Origin: Streptomyces sp. Ru73
GTDB lineage: Bacteria > Actinomycetota > Actinomycetes > Streptomycetales > Streptomycetaceae
Direction: 5' to 3'
Assembly (NCBI RefSeq): GCF_002920575.1
Contig: NZ_PQSQ01000044.1
Coordinates: 1 to 60,445, forward strand
Length of the DNA: 60,445 bases
The position numbers were made by a program, and so were the translations under genes. The notes under the pieces were generated by a model. The model was not told the DNA's origin, did no database searches, and saw only the letters and a program-made list of their open reading frames with translations. Positions 1 to 8,497 of the stretch are shown here, one piece after another (the first letter of the stretch is position 1; the number at the start of each line of letters is the position of its first letter).

Positions 1-21
1 ATCCTTACCCGCAGCACCCAT
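1..21 (-). CDS. Possible 5' end of a gene running off the left edge
   Basis: An ATG on the minus strand at position 21 opens a frame beginning M-G-A-A-G-K-D. A GGGAG element lies about 8 bases upstream. It sits just downstream of the WXG100 gene on the same strand, where a second WXG100 partner or another type VII secretion gene would be expected. Seven codons are far too few to identify it; this is a positional inference only. Confidence 0.3.
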
Positions 22-85
22 CAACACTCACTCCCGTCACACCGAAAAACACGCCCCGTTCGGGCGGGCACGGAGGATGAACCGG

Positions 86-418
86 TCAGCGGCCGCCGAA
101 ACGGGCCGCGTCGAAATTGGCCGCCGACATCTGCTGCCGCGCGTTGTCGCCGTGCTCCTGGTCACCCGAGCTGAACGCCGAGTCCATGCCCTTCTGGCCG
201 CCGAGAATGCCCGACAGCGAACTCTGCAGCGACGCGGCGATCTCGTCCGAACGCGCCTTGAACTGATCGAAGGCCGCCTTGCCCGAACCGTTGAACTTGC
301 CCTCCAACGGGGCGGCGGCATCCACCAGCTGACGGATCAGTGAGCCGAGGTCCTCGCTCGACCCCTGCGACTTGGACTGCAGCGTCGACAGCGTCGACGC
401 ACCCATGTCGAACTTCAT
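86..418 (-). CDS. WXG100 / ESAT-6-like family protein
   Basis: A small helical protein of 110 residues, the size of WXG100 proteins exported by type VII (ESX) secretion as helical-hairpin dimers. The chain is alpha-helical and Gly/Ser/Gln-rich, with a central segment (about residues 38-48, LEGKFNGSGKA) where the WXG turn normally sits. Trp is replaced by Phe-Asn-Gly here, a common variation. The ATG at 418 is chosen because AGGGGGA precedes it at good spacing; an in-frame ATG at 493 has no such site and would add a non-family N-terminus. The rest of any secretion locus must lie to the left. Confidence 0.8.
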   Translation of the reverse strand: MKFDMGASTLSTLQSKSQGSSEDLGSLIRQLVDAAAPLEGKFNGSGKAAFDQFKARSDEIAASLQSSLSGILGGQKGMDSAFSSGDQEHGDNARQQMSAANFDAARFGGR

Positions 419-621
419 CTGGCTCCCCCTGCCACGAACTGGACCATCGTTTCCGGATACATCGTGGCAACTCAGGGACATCGCTGCCAACACTGGACAC
501 AGTGCTGTGACACACGCGTGACACCGTCACCCGCGCCGGACGGGAGTGCGCAGGCCGTAGCCTTGCGATGCCCGGCGGGTCGGTGTCCGGGCAGGCCGCG
601 GAGTGCGAAGGGGAACCTGTC

Positions 622-2004
622 ATGACGGAACGGCTGGTGGTCATCGGCGGGGACGCGACCGGGATGTCGGCGGCGTCGCAGGCCCGCAGGCTGCGCAAGC
701 CCGAGGAGCTGGAGATCGTCGCCTTCGAGCGGGGGCACTTCACGTCGTACTCCGCCTGCGGCATCCCGTACTGGGTGGGCGGCGTCGTGGACGACCGGGA
801 CGCGCTGGTCGCGCGGACGCCGGAGCAGCACCGGGCGCGCGACATCGAGCTGCGGATGCGGACGGAGGTCACCGAGCTCGACGTCGACAAGCGGCGGGTG
901 CGCTCGCGCGACCTCGAAACCGGCGCGGAGGAGTGGACGGAGTACGACAAGCTCGTCCTCGCGACCGGCGCGAAGCCGCTCCGGCCGCCGCTCCCGGGCA
1001 TCGACGCGCCGGGCGTGCACGGCGTGCAGACCCTCGACGACGGACAGGCGCTGCTGGACACGCTGACCCGTACCAAGGGGCGGCGCGCGGTCGTGGTGGG
1101 CGCCGGGTACATCGGCGTGGAGATGGCCGAGGCGCTGATCCAGCGCGGGTACGAGGTGACGGTCGTCGACCGCGGCGCCGAGCCGATGTCCACGCTCGAC
1201 CCGGACATGGGCCGCCTGGTGCGCGACGCGATGACGGGTCTGGGCATCGAGATGGTCAGCGGCGCCGAGGTGACGGAGATCCGCACCGGCGACGACGGCC
1301 GGGCCCGCGCGGTGGTGACGGCGGAGAAGGAGTACCCGGCGGACGTGGTGGTGCTCGGCCTCGGCGTACGGCCCGAGACCGCGCTCGCCGAGACGGCGGG
1401 GCTGCCGCTGGGCGCGTCCGGCGGGATCCTCACCGACCAGGCGATGCGGGTACGCGGCCACGAGGACATCTGGGCGGGCGGCGACTGCGTGGAGGTGCTG
1501 GACCTGGTCTCCGGACGGGACCGGCACATCGCGCTCGGCACGCACGCGAACAAGCACGGCCAGGTCATCGGCTCCGGCGTGGGCGGCGGTTACGCGACCT
1601 TCCCCGGGGTGGTCGGCACGGCCGTCAGCAAGGTCTGCGACCTGGAGATCGCGCGTACCGGGCTGCGCGAGAAGGACGCGCGGGCGGTGGGCCTGCAGTA
1701 CGTCACCGCGACGATCGAGTCCACGAGCCGGGTCGGGTACTTCCCGGACGCCGCGCCGATGACGGTGAAGATGCTCGCCGAGCGGCTGACGGGGCGGCTG
1801 CTGGGCGTGCAGATCGTCGGGCGCGAGGGCGCGGCGAAGCGGGTGGACATCGCGGCGGTGGCGCTCACGGCGAAGATGACCGTGGAGCAGATGACGGCGC
1901 TGGACCTGGGCTACGCGCCGCCGTTCTCGCCGGTGTGGGACCCGGTGCTGGTGGCGGCGCGGAAGGCCGTCCAGGCGGTACGGGCGGACGCGGTGGCGCG
2001 ATAG
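622..2004 (+). CDS. FAD-dependent pyridine nucleotide-disulfide oxidoreductase (CoA-disulfide reductase / NADH oxidase-like)
   Basis: A 460-residue flavoprotein of the class that reduces CoA disulfide, peroxide or O2 with NAD(P)H through a single redox cysteine. The FAD Rossmann motif is at the N-terminus (VVIGGDATGMSAA). The redox Cys lies in SACGIPYW near residue 47. The NAD(P) site is VVVGAGYIGVEMAE near residue 160, the second FAD motif is IWAGGDC, and a C-terminal dimerisation domain follows. One redox Cys rather than a CxxxxC pair separates it from glutathione or lipoamide reductases. The ATG at 622 follows GAAGGGGA. The exact substrate cannot be told from sequence. Confidence 0.85.
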   Translation: MTERLVVIGGDATGMSAASQARRLRKPEELEIVAFERGHFTSYSACGIPYWVGGVVDDRDALVARTPEQHRARDIELRMRTEVTELDVDKRRVRSRDLETGAEEWTEYDKLVLATGAKPLRPPLPGIDAPGVHGVQTLDDGQALLDTLTRTKGRRAVVVGAGYIGVEMAEALIQRGYEVTVVDRGAEPMSTLDPDMGRLVRDAMTGLGIEMVSGAEVTEIRTGDDGRARAVVTAEKEYPADVVVLGLGVRPETALAETAGLPLGASGGILTDQAMRVRGHEDIWAGGDCVEVLDLVSGRDRHIALGTHANKHGQVIGSGVGGGYATFPGVVGTAVSKVCDLEIARTGLREKDARAVGLQYVTATIESTSRVGYFPDAAPMTVKMLAERLTGRLLGVQIVGREGAAKRVDIAAVALTAKMTVEQMTALDLGYAPPFSPVWDPVLVAARKAVQAVRADAVAR

Positions 2005-2018
2005 CGGTGCCGGGCCGC

Positions 2019-2044
2019 GGGCGTCCGCCGTGCGGCGGACGCCC
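2019..2044. terminator. Convergent hairpin between the FAD oxidoreductase and hemE
   Basis: Perfect 11-bp inverted repeat (GGGCGTCCGCC and GGCGGACGCCC) with a 4-base loop, in the 48-bp gap between two convergent stop codons. No T-run follows, as is common in Streptomyces. Likely bidirectional. Confidence 0.7.
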
Positions 2045-2052
2045 GGCGCGGC

Positions 2053-3120
2053 TCAGCGTGCCGTCTGCTCGTGGACGTACTCGACCAGGCGGGTCAGCGC
2101 CTCGGGGTCGGTGTTCGGCAGGACGCCGTGGCCGAGGTTGAAGACGTGGCCCTCAAGGCCCGCGGCGGCGTCCAGCACCTCGCGGGCCTTGGCCTCGACG
2201 GCCTCGCGCGGGGCGAAGAGGACGGCCGGGTCGATGTTGCCCTGGATCGCCTTGCCGGGGCCGACGCGGCGGGCCGCCTCGTCCAGCGGCACCCGCCAGT
2301 CGGCGCCCACGACGTCCGCGCCGGCCTCGCCCATCAGGCCGAGCAGCTCGCCGGTGCCGACACCGAAGTGGATGCGCGGTACGCCGTACCCGGAGACGGC
2401 CTCGAAGACCTTGGCGGAGGCCGGCATGACGGAGCGGCGGTAGTCGGCCGGGGCGAGCGCGCCGACCCAGGAGTCGAAGAGCTGCACGGCGCTGGCGCCG
2501 GCCTCGATCTGCACCTTGAGGAAGGACGCGGTGATGTCGGCGAGGCGGTCCAGCAGGTCGGCCCAGAGCCGCGGGTCGCCGTACATGAGCGCCTTGGTGT
2601 GCTCGTGGTTGCGGGACGGGCCGCCCTCGACGAGGTAGCTGGCGAGGGTGAAGGGGGCGCCCGCGAAGCCGATGAGCGGGGTGGAGCCCAGCTCGCCGAC
2701 GAGCATGCGGACCGCTTCGGAGACGTACGAGACGTCCTCGGGCGTGAGGTCGCGCAGCCGCTCCAGGTCGGCGCGGGTGCGGATCGGCCGCTCGACGACC
2801 GGGCCGACGCCGGGCTTGATGTCCAGGTCGATGCCGATGGCCTTGAGCGGGACGACGATGTCGCTGAAGTAGATCGCGGCGTCGACGTTGTGCCGGCGGA
2901 CGGGCTGCAGCGTGATCTCGGTGACCAGGTCGGGCCGCATGCACGAGTCGAGCATGGCGATGCCCTCACGGACCTTGCGGTACTCCGGCAGTGAGCGCCC
3001 GGCCTGGCGCATGAACCACACCGGGGTGTGCGGGACCGGCTCCCGGCGGCAGGCCTTGAGGAACGCGGACTCGCGCGTGCTCTCCGGGGCGAAGGAGGCG
3101 GTTGGCTGCTGGCCCGTCAT
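2053..3120 (-). CDS. hemE: Uroporphyrinogen decarboxylase
   Basis: Decarboxylates the four acetate groups of uroporphyrinogen III to give coproporphyrinogen III in cytosolic haem synthesis. The 355-residue length is normal. The signature PVWFMRQAGRSLPEYR near the N-terminus carries the substrate-binding Arg residues, followed by a TIM-barrel fold with GFAGAPFTLASYL and the C-terminal FNLGHGVLPNTDPE. The ATG at 3120 has AGGGGAG about 6 bases upstream; the longer frame to 3246 would add an implausible basic leader. It diverges from the DUF3000 gene. Confidence 0.95.
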   Translation of the reverse strand: MTGQQPTASFAPESTRESAFLKACRREPVPHTPVWFMRQAGRSLPEYRKVREGIAMLDSCMRPDLVTEITLQPVRRHNVDAAIYFSDIVVPLKAIGIDLDIKPGVGPVVERPIRTRADLERLRDLTPEDVSYVSEAVRMLVGELGSTPLIGFAGAPFTLASYLVEGGPSRNHEHTKALMYGDPRLWADLLDRLADITASFLKVQIEAGASAVQLFDSWVGALAPADYRRSVMPASAKVFEAVSGYGVPRIHFGVGTGELLGLMGEAGADVVGADWRVPLDEAARRVGPGKAIQGNIDPAVLFAPREAVEAKAREVLDAAAGLEGHVFNLGHGVLPNTDPEALTRLVEYVHEQTAR

Positions 3121-3278
3121 GGGGGTCTCCCCTGCTCGGTCGGAGTGGAGAGCGCGGGCAACGTCGTTGGCACTCACGCCCCAAATCTTCGCACGCGCGC
3201 GAGACACCTCCGAACGGGCGACCCGCCCACCGGGTGTCCTCCGCATATGAACGCCGCATTGCGCCTAACCTTCCCAGC

Positions 3279-3926
3279 ATGGCAGCGGCTCACGAACACC
3301 TCGCGGACAGCGCGGACGAGACCCCGATCGCCTTCCGTCAGGCGGTCGAGGCCCTCCACGCGACCAGGCTGCGACCCGAGATCGAGATCGCGCCGATGCC
3401 CGCGCCGAAACGGCTCGCGCCGTTCGCGCACGCGCTGGAGGCGACGGTCGTCGAACGGGACGCGGAGGGCGACACGGACCTGGCCGACGGCCGGCTCGTG
3501 CTGCTGCACGACCCGGCGGGCCACGACGCCTGGCGCGGCACCTTCCGGGTGGTGACGCTGGCCCGCGCCGAGCTGGAGCCGGAGATGGGCACCGACCCGC
3601 TCCTCCCGGAGGTGTGCTGGTCCTGGCTGACGGGCGCGCTGGAGGCGCGCGGGGTGCCGTACGGGGAACCGAGCGGCACGGTCACGCGCGCGGGGTCGTA
3701 CTACTTCGGCGGGCTCGGCGACCGGCAGCCGACCACCCAGATCGAGCTGCGTGCCTCGTGGACGCCGGCCGAGGGGCCCCGCGGGGTGCGGGACGCCGAG
3801 CTGCATCTGACGGCGTGGTGCGATCTGCTGTGCCAGGTGGCGGGGCTGCCGCCGGCGCCGGTCGAGCCCACGGCGCGGGGCGGCGTGGTGCCGCTGCCGC
3901 AGCGGCGGGGGCCGCAGCCGCGCTGA
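3279..3926 (+). CDS. DUF3000 family protein
   Basis: A 215-residue soluble protein of the actinobacterial DUF3000 family, whose function is not known to me. It starts MAAAHEHLADSADETPIAF and has the family's conserved segments PEVCWSWLTGALE and GSYYFGGLGDR. No signal peptide or membrane segment is visible. No Shine-Dalgarno precedes the ATG; a TAACCT -10-like hexamer at 3266-3271 lies 7 bases upstream, so a leaderless mRNA is likely (inference). Its place between hemE and ribonuclease D is conserved in Streptomyces. Confidence 0.85.
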   Translation: MAAAHEHLADSADETPIAFRQAVEALHATRLRPEIEIAPMPAPKRLAPFAHALEATVVERDAEGDTDLADGRLVLLHDPAGHDAWRGTFRVVTLARAELEPEMGTDPLLPEVCWSWLTGALEARGVPYGEPSGTVTRAGSYYFGGLGDRQPTTQIELRASWTPAEGPRGVRDAELHLTAWCDLLCQVAGLPPAPVEPTARGGVVPLPQRRGPQPR

Positions 3927-4010
3927 TCAGCTCCTCTTTCCGGTTCCTCCCCGTCCGGCCCGGGCCGCCTCCGAGGCGGTTCCGGGCCGCGGTCGTGCTG
4001 CCCCGGCCCC

Positions 4011-4057
4011 GATCACGCTTCCGATTTGCCCGAATTGGTCCCAATTAAATCGTGATC
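4011..4057. promoter_or_regulatory. AT-rich promoter region with nested palindromes upstream of the response regulator
   Basis: The 251-bp gap 3927-4177 begins with a short hairpin (arms CCGCCTC and GAGGCGG). It then drops sharply in GC at 4020-4070. There AATTGG-TC-CCAATT (4033-4046) is a perfect inverted repeat, flanked by GATCACG at 4011 and CGTGATC at 4051, which are also inverted. A TAAAGT hexamer follows at about 4064. I read this as the promoter and operator of the downstream regulator gene. Confidence 0.5.
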
Positions 4058-4177
4058 AAACTCTAAAGTCCGGCCGGACTACTGCCGAAGAGGTCTATGA
4101 CCCTTCAAACACGGGAGCACTCCGGCTCACCCTCCCCTGAAGCCGGCTTCCGTCCCCGCCACTCCCCAGGAGGCCCG

Positions 4178-4840
4178 GTGTCTGTTCTCCTCGAGCAACC
4201 TTCGAGCCTGGTCGCCTACCGCCCGAACAAGCCGACGGCCATGGTCGTCGTGGCCGACCCGCGCGTCCGTTCCACCGTGACCCGCCACCTGTGGGCCCTC
4301 GGAGTACGCGACGTGATCGAGGCATCGTCCATCGCGGAGGCCCGCCCCCGCGTCGGCAACCCGCGCGACATCTGCGTGGCCGACGTCCATCTGCCCGACG
4401 GCTCCGGCCTCACCCTGCTGTCCGAGACCCGGGCGGCGGGCTGGCCCAACGGCCTCGCGCTCTCCGCGGCCGACGACATCGGCGCGGTACGCAACGCCCT
4501 CGCCGGCGGCGTCAAGGGCTACGTCGTCACCGGCACCCGCACCAACCTCGGCATCCCGGGCCGTCCCGGCGCCGCGCCCATCGGCGCCGGCGCGGCCCGC
4601 ATGCACCGCCGTCCGCCCGGCGCCCCCGGCCACCCCGGCGGGTACCGCGAGCTCTCGGGGCGCGAGGTCGAGGTGCTGAGATTGGTCGCCGAAGGCCAGT
4701 CCAACAAGGCCATCGGCGTCTCGATGGGCCTGTCGGCCCTCACCGTCAAGAGCCACCTGGCCCGCATCGCCCGCAAGCTCGGCACGGGAGACCGGGCCGG
4801 CATGGTCGCCGTCGCGCTGCGTACGGGGATCATCCACTGA
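4178..4840 (+). CDS. LuxR/NarL-type response regulator, orphan
   Basis: A 220-residue DNA-binding regulator. Residues about 20-130 form a receiver-like domain (MVVVADPRVRSTVTRHLWALG; the presumed phospho-acceptor region is ICVADVHLPDGSGL). Residues about 155-215 are a LuxR helix-turn-helix (LSGREVEVLRLVAEGQSNKA, then LTVKSHLARIARKLG). No sensor kinase gene is adjacent. The GTG start is chosen because a perfect AGGAGG lies 4 bases before it; an earlier in-frame ATG at 4097 lacks a ribosome site. The linker is Pro/Gly/Arg-rich. The receiver has an Asp at the usual site, but whether it is phosphorylated is unknown. Confidence 0.85.
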   Translation: MSVLLEQPSSLVAYRPNKPTAMVVVADPRVRSTVTRHLWALGVRDVIEASSIAEARPRVGNPRDICVADVHLPDGSGLTLLSETRAAGWPNGLALSAADDIGAVRNALAGGVKGYVVTGTRTNLGIPGRPGAAPIGAGAARMHRRPPGAPGHPGGYRELSGREVEVLRLVAEGQSNKAIGVSMGLSALTVKSHLARIARKLGTGDRAGMVAVALRTGIIH

Positions 4841-4970
4841 GCTCCGGGACCGCCCGCCCGGACCGCCCGGCCGTCCGCCCGCCCGCTTCTCCTGGCTTTA
4901 CATAGGTACAGCGTCCGTCGAGGGAACGTTCCCTCGGCGGACGTGGTGCATACACCGATACCCTTGACTG

Positions 4971-6245
4971 GTGACCGACGCCCAAAAGACCGCAGAAGAC
5001 TCGACACTGCGAACCCCCGGGGACGCAACGGAAGACCCCCGGCCGGCACCGGTCCCGCTTCTCGAACCCCGCGAGGGCATCCCGCCCGTGACCGCGACCG
5101 ACGAGGACCTCGCGCAGGTCGTCGCCGCCTTCGCGGCCGGCAGCGGCCCGGTCGCCGTGGACGCCGAGCGGGCCTCCGGGTACCGCTACGGCCAGCGCGC
5201 CTACCTGATCCAGCTGCGCCGCGAAGGCGCGGGCAGCGTCCTGATCGACCCGGTCGCCTGCCCCGACCTGAGCGCGCTGGGCGAGGCGATCGCCGGCACC
5301 GAGTGGGTGCTGCACGCGGCGACCCAGGACCTGCCCTGCCTGCGTGACATAGGGATGGTCCCGGCCTCGCTCTTCGACACCGAGCTGGCCGGCCGGCTGG
5401 CCGGCTTCGCGCGGGTCGGCCTCGGCGCGATGGTCGAGAACGTCCTCGGCTACGCGCTGGAGAAGGGCCACTCCGCGGTGGACTGGTCCACCCGCCCGCT
5501 GCCGGAGCCCTGGCTGCGGTACGCCGCGCTCGACGTGGAGCTGCTGGTCGACCTGCGGGACGCGCTGGAGGAGGAGCTGGACCGGCAGGGGAAGCTGGAG
5601 TGGGCCCGGCAGGAGTTCGCGGCCATCGCCGCCGCTCCGCCGGCCCCGCCCCGGAAGGACCCCTGGCGCCGTACGTCCGGGATGCACAAGGTGCGACGAC
5701 GGCGCCAGATGGCGGTCGTACGGGAGCTGTGGACGGCCCGCGACCGGGTCGCGCAGAAGCGGGACGTCTCGCCGGGCAAGGTGCTGGGCGACGCGGCGAT
5801 CGTGGAGGCGGCGCTGAACGTGCCGCCGAACGTCCACGCGCTCGCCTCCCTGTCCGGCTTCGGGCACCGCATGGGCCGCCGGCAGCTGGAGCAGTGGCAG
5901 GCGGCGATCGACCGGGCGCGGGCACTGCCCGAGTCGGAGCTGCCGCAGCCGGGCCAGCCGCTGAACGGTCCCCCGCCGCCGCGCGCCTGGGCCGACAAGG
6001 ACCCGGCCGCCGCCGCCCGGCTCACCGCGGCCCGCGCCGCGGTGACCGCGCTCGCGGAGGAGCTGCACCTGCCGCAGGAGAACCTGATCACGCCGGACAC
6101 GGTGCGGCGGGTGTGCTGGGAGCCGCCGGAGCCGACTCCGTCGGCCGTTGCCGAGGCGCTGGCCGGGTACGGTGCGCGGCCCTGGCAGGTCGAGCTGGTG
6201 ACGCCGCTGCTGGTGGAGGCGCTGAGCACCTCGTCTGCGGGCTGA
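4971..6245 (+). CDS. rnd: Ribonuclease D (3'-5' exoribonuclease, HRDC domain)
   Basis: A 424-residue DEDD-family 3'-5' exonuclease acting on structured RNA ends. Exo I is VAVDAERASGYRYGQRAYL (Asp and Glu), Exo II is the Asp in HAATQDLPCLRD, and Exo III is the Tyr-Asp pair in RYAALDVELLVDL. An HRDC domain follows (about residues 235-310) with an actinobacterial C-terminal extension. The GTG at 4971 has no Shine-Dalgarno; TACCCT at 4959-4964 lies 6 bases before it, suggesting leaderless transcription (inference). The gene follows the response regulator in the same direction and ends at a strong terminator. Confidence 0.9.
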   Translation: MTDAQKTAEDSTLRTPGDATEDPRPAPVPLLEPREGIPPVTATDEDLAQVVAAFAAGSGPVAVDAERASGYRYGQRAYLIQLRREGAGSVLIDPVACPDLSALGEAIAGTEWVLHAATQDLPCLRDIGMVPASLFDTELAGRLAGFARVGLGAMVENVLGYALEKGHSAVDWSTRPLPEPWLRYAALDVELLVDLRDALEEELDRQGKLEWARQEFAAIAAAPPAPPRKDPWRRTSGMHKVRRRRQMAVVRELWTARDRVAQKRDVSPGKVLGDAAIVEAALNVPPNVHALASLSGFGHRMGRRQLEQWQAAIDRARALPESELPQPGQPLNGPPPPRAWADKDPAAAARLTAARAAVTALAEELHLPQENLITPDTVRRVCWEPPEPTPSAVAEALAGYGARPWQVELVTPLLVEALSTSSAG

Positions 6246-6270
6246 CGCCTGCGGGCGTCCTGTCCTCAAT

Positions 6271-6310
6271 CGCCGGACGGGCCGGTACGCACCGGCCCGT
6301 CCGGCGTTTT
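6271..6310. terminator. Rho-independent terminator with T-tail
   Basis: Perfect 16-bp inverted repeat (CGCCGGACGGGCCGGT at 6271-6286, its complement at 6291-6306), 4-base loop, then TTTT. It serves rnd and possibly the convergent lipoprotein gene. Confidence 0.85.
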
Positions 6311-6337
6311 GCGGCGCGGCGGGGCCGTACTCGGCGC

Positions 6338-7036
6338 TCAGTCCCTGTCGACGTGGGTGCGGAGCACCTTCTTGCTGGACGCGTCGATGTCGTACGTCGT
6401 CTTGTTCCAGTCGTTCGTGGTGACGACGTCGACGGACCAGATGACCTTGCCCTGGTCGTTGTCGTCCAGCTCGATCGAGCTGATCTTGCCCTGCTTCTTG
6501 TCCGTGGCCACCTGGGCCGCCTGCTGGGCGGTCACCGTGGCCTTCTTGAGCCGGCCGGCGAGCTTCTGCTTGTCCTCGCTGTCCTCGTCGGTGTCGGGCC
6601 GGGGCTTGGCCGCCTTCCCGGAGACCGCGTCGACGACGACCTCGCTCTTGGTGCCGTCGGAGGTGGCGACCTCGGCCTCCCACTCCGGCTTGCCGTCCAT
6701 CCCGCGCTTCAGCTCGGCCCTGACCGGCTTGGAGCCGGACACCGCGCCGGTGGCGGCCGCCAGCGCCTTGTCGTAGGTGATCTTCGCCTTCGGGATGAGG
6801 GCCTTGCGCTCGGCCTGGTCCTGGGTGAGCTTGCCGCTCCCGCTCGGCGAGGCGGCGGCGGACTTGCCGCCGCCGGACTCCGACGGGGACGAGGAGCCGC
6901 CCCCGCCGCCGCCCTTGTCGTCGCCGCAGCCGGTGACCAGCGCGCCCGCCACGGCCACGGCACACACCAGGCCGGCCGCGCGCAGCCGCGCCGGGCGATT
7001 CCCGTACGCGAGCGTTCCGCTTCGCTTCGTATCCAT
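6338..7036 (-). CDS. PepSY-domain lipoprotein
   Basis: A 232-residue predicted lipoprotein. After a basic N-terminus and hydrophobic core comes the lipobox LVTGC near residue 37, then a Gly/Ser-rich linker. Two PepSY-like repeats follow (about residues 85-140 and 160-230), with the family patterns AALAAATGAVSG...WEAEV and AQQAAQVATDK...VIWSVDVV. PepSY domains are thought to modulate extracytoplasmic proteases or peptidoglycan enzymes; the target here is unknown. ATG 7036 is preferred to the far upstream start because the Met-Asp-Thr-Lys-Arg leader then fits a lipoprotein signal. A GGGAGGCAGAG-like purine region lies on the opposite strand, so the ribosome site is weak. Confidence 0.8.
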   Translation of the reverse strand: MDTKRSGTLAYGNRPARLRAAGLVCAVAVAGALVTGCGDDKGGGGGGSSSPSESGGGKSAAASPSGSGKLTQDQAERKALIPKAKITYDKALAAATGAVSGSKPVRAELKRGMDGKPEWEAEVATSDGTKSEVVVDAVSGKAAKPRPDTDEDSEDKQKLAGRLKKATVTAQQAAQVATDKKQGKISSIELDDNDQGKVIWSVDVVTTNDWNKTTYDIDASSKKVLRTHVDRD

Positions 7037-7276
7037 GGGAGGCAGAGTAGGGGTGATACGTCCCCTTAAGTCCGCGGCACAGCGAGGACCGGGCGAAGCC
7101 ACCCGGATCGCGCCAAGTCCCGGAACGCCCCTGGAGCAACAGCAGGTGAATGTGACGTTCGCCGCTCCGGCCGAGGGGGCTGGGCAGGTTGGTTACCCGC
7201 AAGTAGCATGACGGTGGGCAGCGCGCCATGAGCGCGCCCCGCAGCAGTGCCACCCCGCACCTGGAGGAGAGCCAAC

Positions 7277-8497
7277 GTGCCTCGTACCGCTAGGGACGTC
7301 GTCTTCGTCGACGGCGTCCGCACCCCGTTCGGCAAGGCGGGCCCGAAGGGCATCTACCACGAGACCCGCGCCGACGACCTGGTCGTCAAGTGCATCCGGG
7401 AGCTGCTGCGCCGCAACCCGGACCTGGACCCGGCCCGGATCGACGAGGTCGCGCTCGCCGCGACCACGCAGATCGGTGACCAGGGCCTGACCCTGGGCCG
7501 GACGGCCGGCATCCTGGCCGGTCTGCCGCAGTCCGTGCCCGGCTTCTCGATCGACCGGATGTGTGCCGGTGCGATGACCGCCGTGACGTCCATCGCGGGC
7601 GGCGTGTCCTTCGGCGCGTACGACATCGCCGTGGCCGGCGGTGTCGAGCACATGGGCCGGCACCCCATGGGCGAGGGCGTCGACCCGAACCCGCGGTTCG
7701 TCAGCGAGAAGCTGGTCGACCAGTCCGCGCTCTTCATGGGCATGACGGCGGAGAACCTGCACGACCGCCTGCCGCACATCACCAAGCAGCGCGCCGACGA
7801 GTACGCCGTGCGCAGCCAGGAGAAGGCGGCCAAGGCGTACGCGGACGGCAAGATCCAGGCCGACCTGGTGCCGATCTCCGTGCGCCGCACCAACGCGGAG
7901 GCGGGCGAGACCGGCTGGGGCCTGGCCACCGCCGACGAGCCGATGCGCCCCGGCACGACGCTGGAGAACCTGGCGAACCTCAAGACGCCGTTCCGCGCGC
8001 ACGGCCGCGTGACGGCCGGTAACGCCGCGGGCCTGAACGACGGCGCCACCGCCTCGCTGATCGCCGCCGAGGACGTGGCGCGCGAGCTGGGCCTGCCGGT
8101 CAAGATGCGCCTGGTGGACTACGCGTTCGCCGGCGTGGAGCCGGAGGTCATGGGCATCGGCCCGGTCCCGGCGACCGAGAAGGCGCTGGCCAAGGCCGGT
8201 CTGACGATCGATGACATCGGTCTGTTCGAGATCAACGAGGCGTTCGCCGTCCAGGTGCTCTCGCTGCTCGACCACTACGGCATCGCCGACGACGACCCGC
8301 GCGTCAACCAGTACGGCGGCGCCATCGCGTTCGGCCACCCGCTGGCCTCCTCCGGCGTGCGTCTGATGACGCAGCTGGCCCGCCAGTTCGAGGAGCAGCC
8401 GCACGTCCGCTACGGCATCACCACCATGTGCGTCGGCTTCGGCATGGGCGGCACCGTGATCTGGGAGAACCCGCACTTCGAGGGGGCAGGCAAGTGA
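7277..8497 (+). CDS. fadA: Acetyl-CoA acyltransferase (thiolase, beta-oxidation)
   Basis: Cleaves 3-ketoacyl-CoA with CoA in the last step of fatty-acid beta-oxidation. The 406-residue protein has the three thiolase active-site blocks: nucleophile Cys in SIDRMCAGAMTAV near residue 97, His in GGAIAFGHPLASSGVR, and the second Cys in MCVGFGMGG. The GTG at 7277 follows GGAGGAGA at optimal spacing. Its TGA overlaps the GTG of fadB by 4 bases, so the two are translationally coupled and probably form the alpha2-beta2 trifunctional-type complex. Confidence 0.95.
   Translation: MPRTARDVVFVDGVRTPFGKAGPKGIYHETRADDLVVKCIRELLRRNPDLDPARIDEVALAATTQIGDQGLTLGRTAGILAGLPQSVPGFSIDRMCAGAMTAVTSIAGGVSFGAYDIAVAGGVEHMGRHPMGEGVDPNPRFVSEKLVDQSALFMGMTAENLHDRLPHITKQRADEYAVRSQEKAAKAYADGKIQADLVPISVRRTNAEAGETGWGLATADEPMRPGTTLENLANLKTPFRAHGRVTAGNAAGLNDGATASLIAAEDVARELGLPVKMRLVDYAFAGVEPEVMGIGPVPATEKALAKAGLTIDDIGLFEINEAFAVQVLSLLDHYGIADDDPRVNQYGGAIAFGHPLASSGVRLMTQLARQFEEQPHVRYGITTMCVGFGMGGTVIWENPHFEGAGK

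Noticed and set aside
162..1568. Minus-strand frame of 468 codons over the oxidoreductase gene
   Set aside because: Ser/Arg/Pro-rich translation typical of a shadow frame; the plus-strand flavoprotein has full family motifs.
4830..7253. Very long minus-strand open frame (807 codons) opposite rnd and beyond
   Set aside because: It lies antisense to ribonuclease D and the fadA promoter, is Arg/Gly-rich with no recognisable domain, and reflects high third-position GC.
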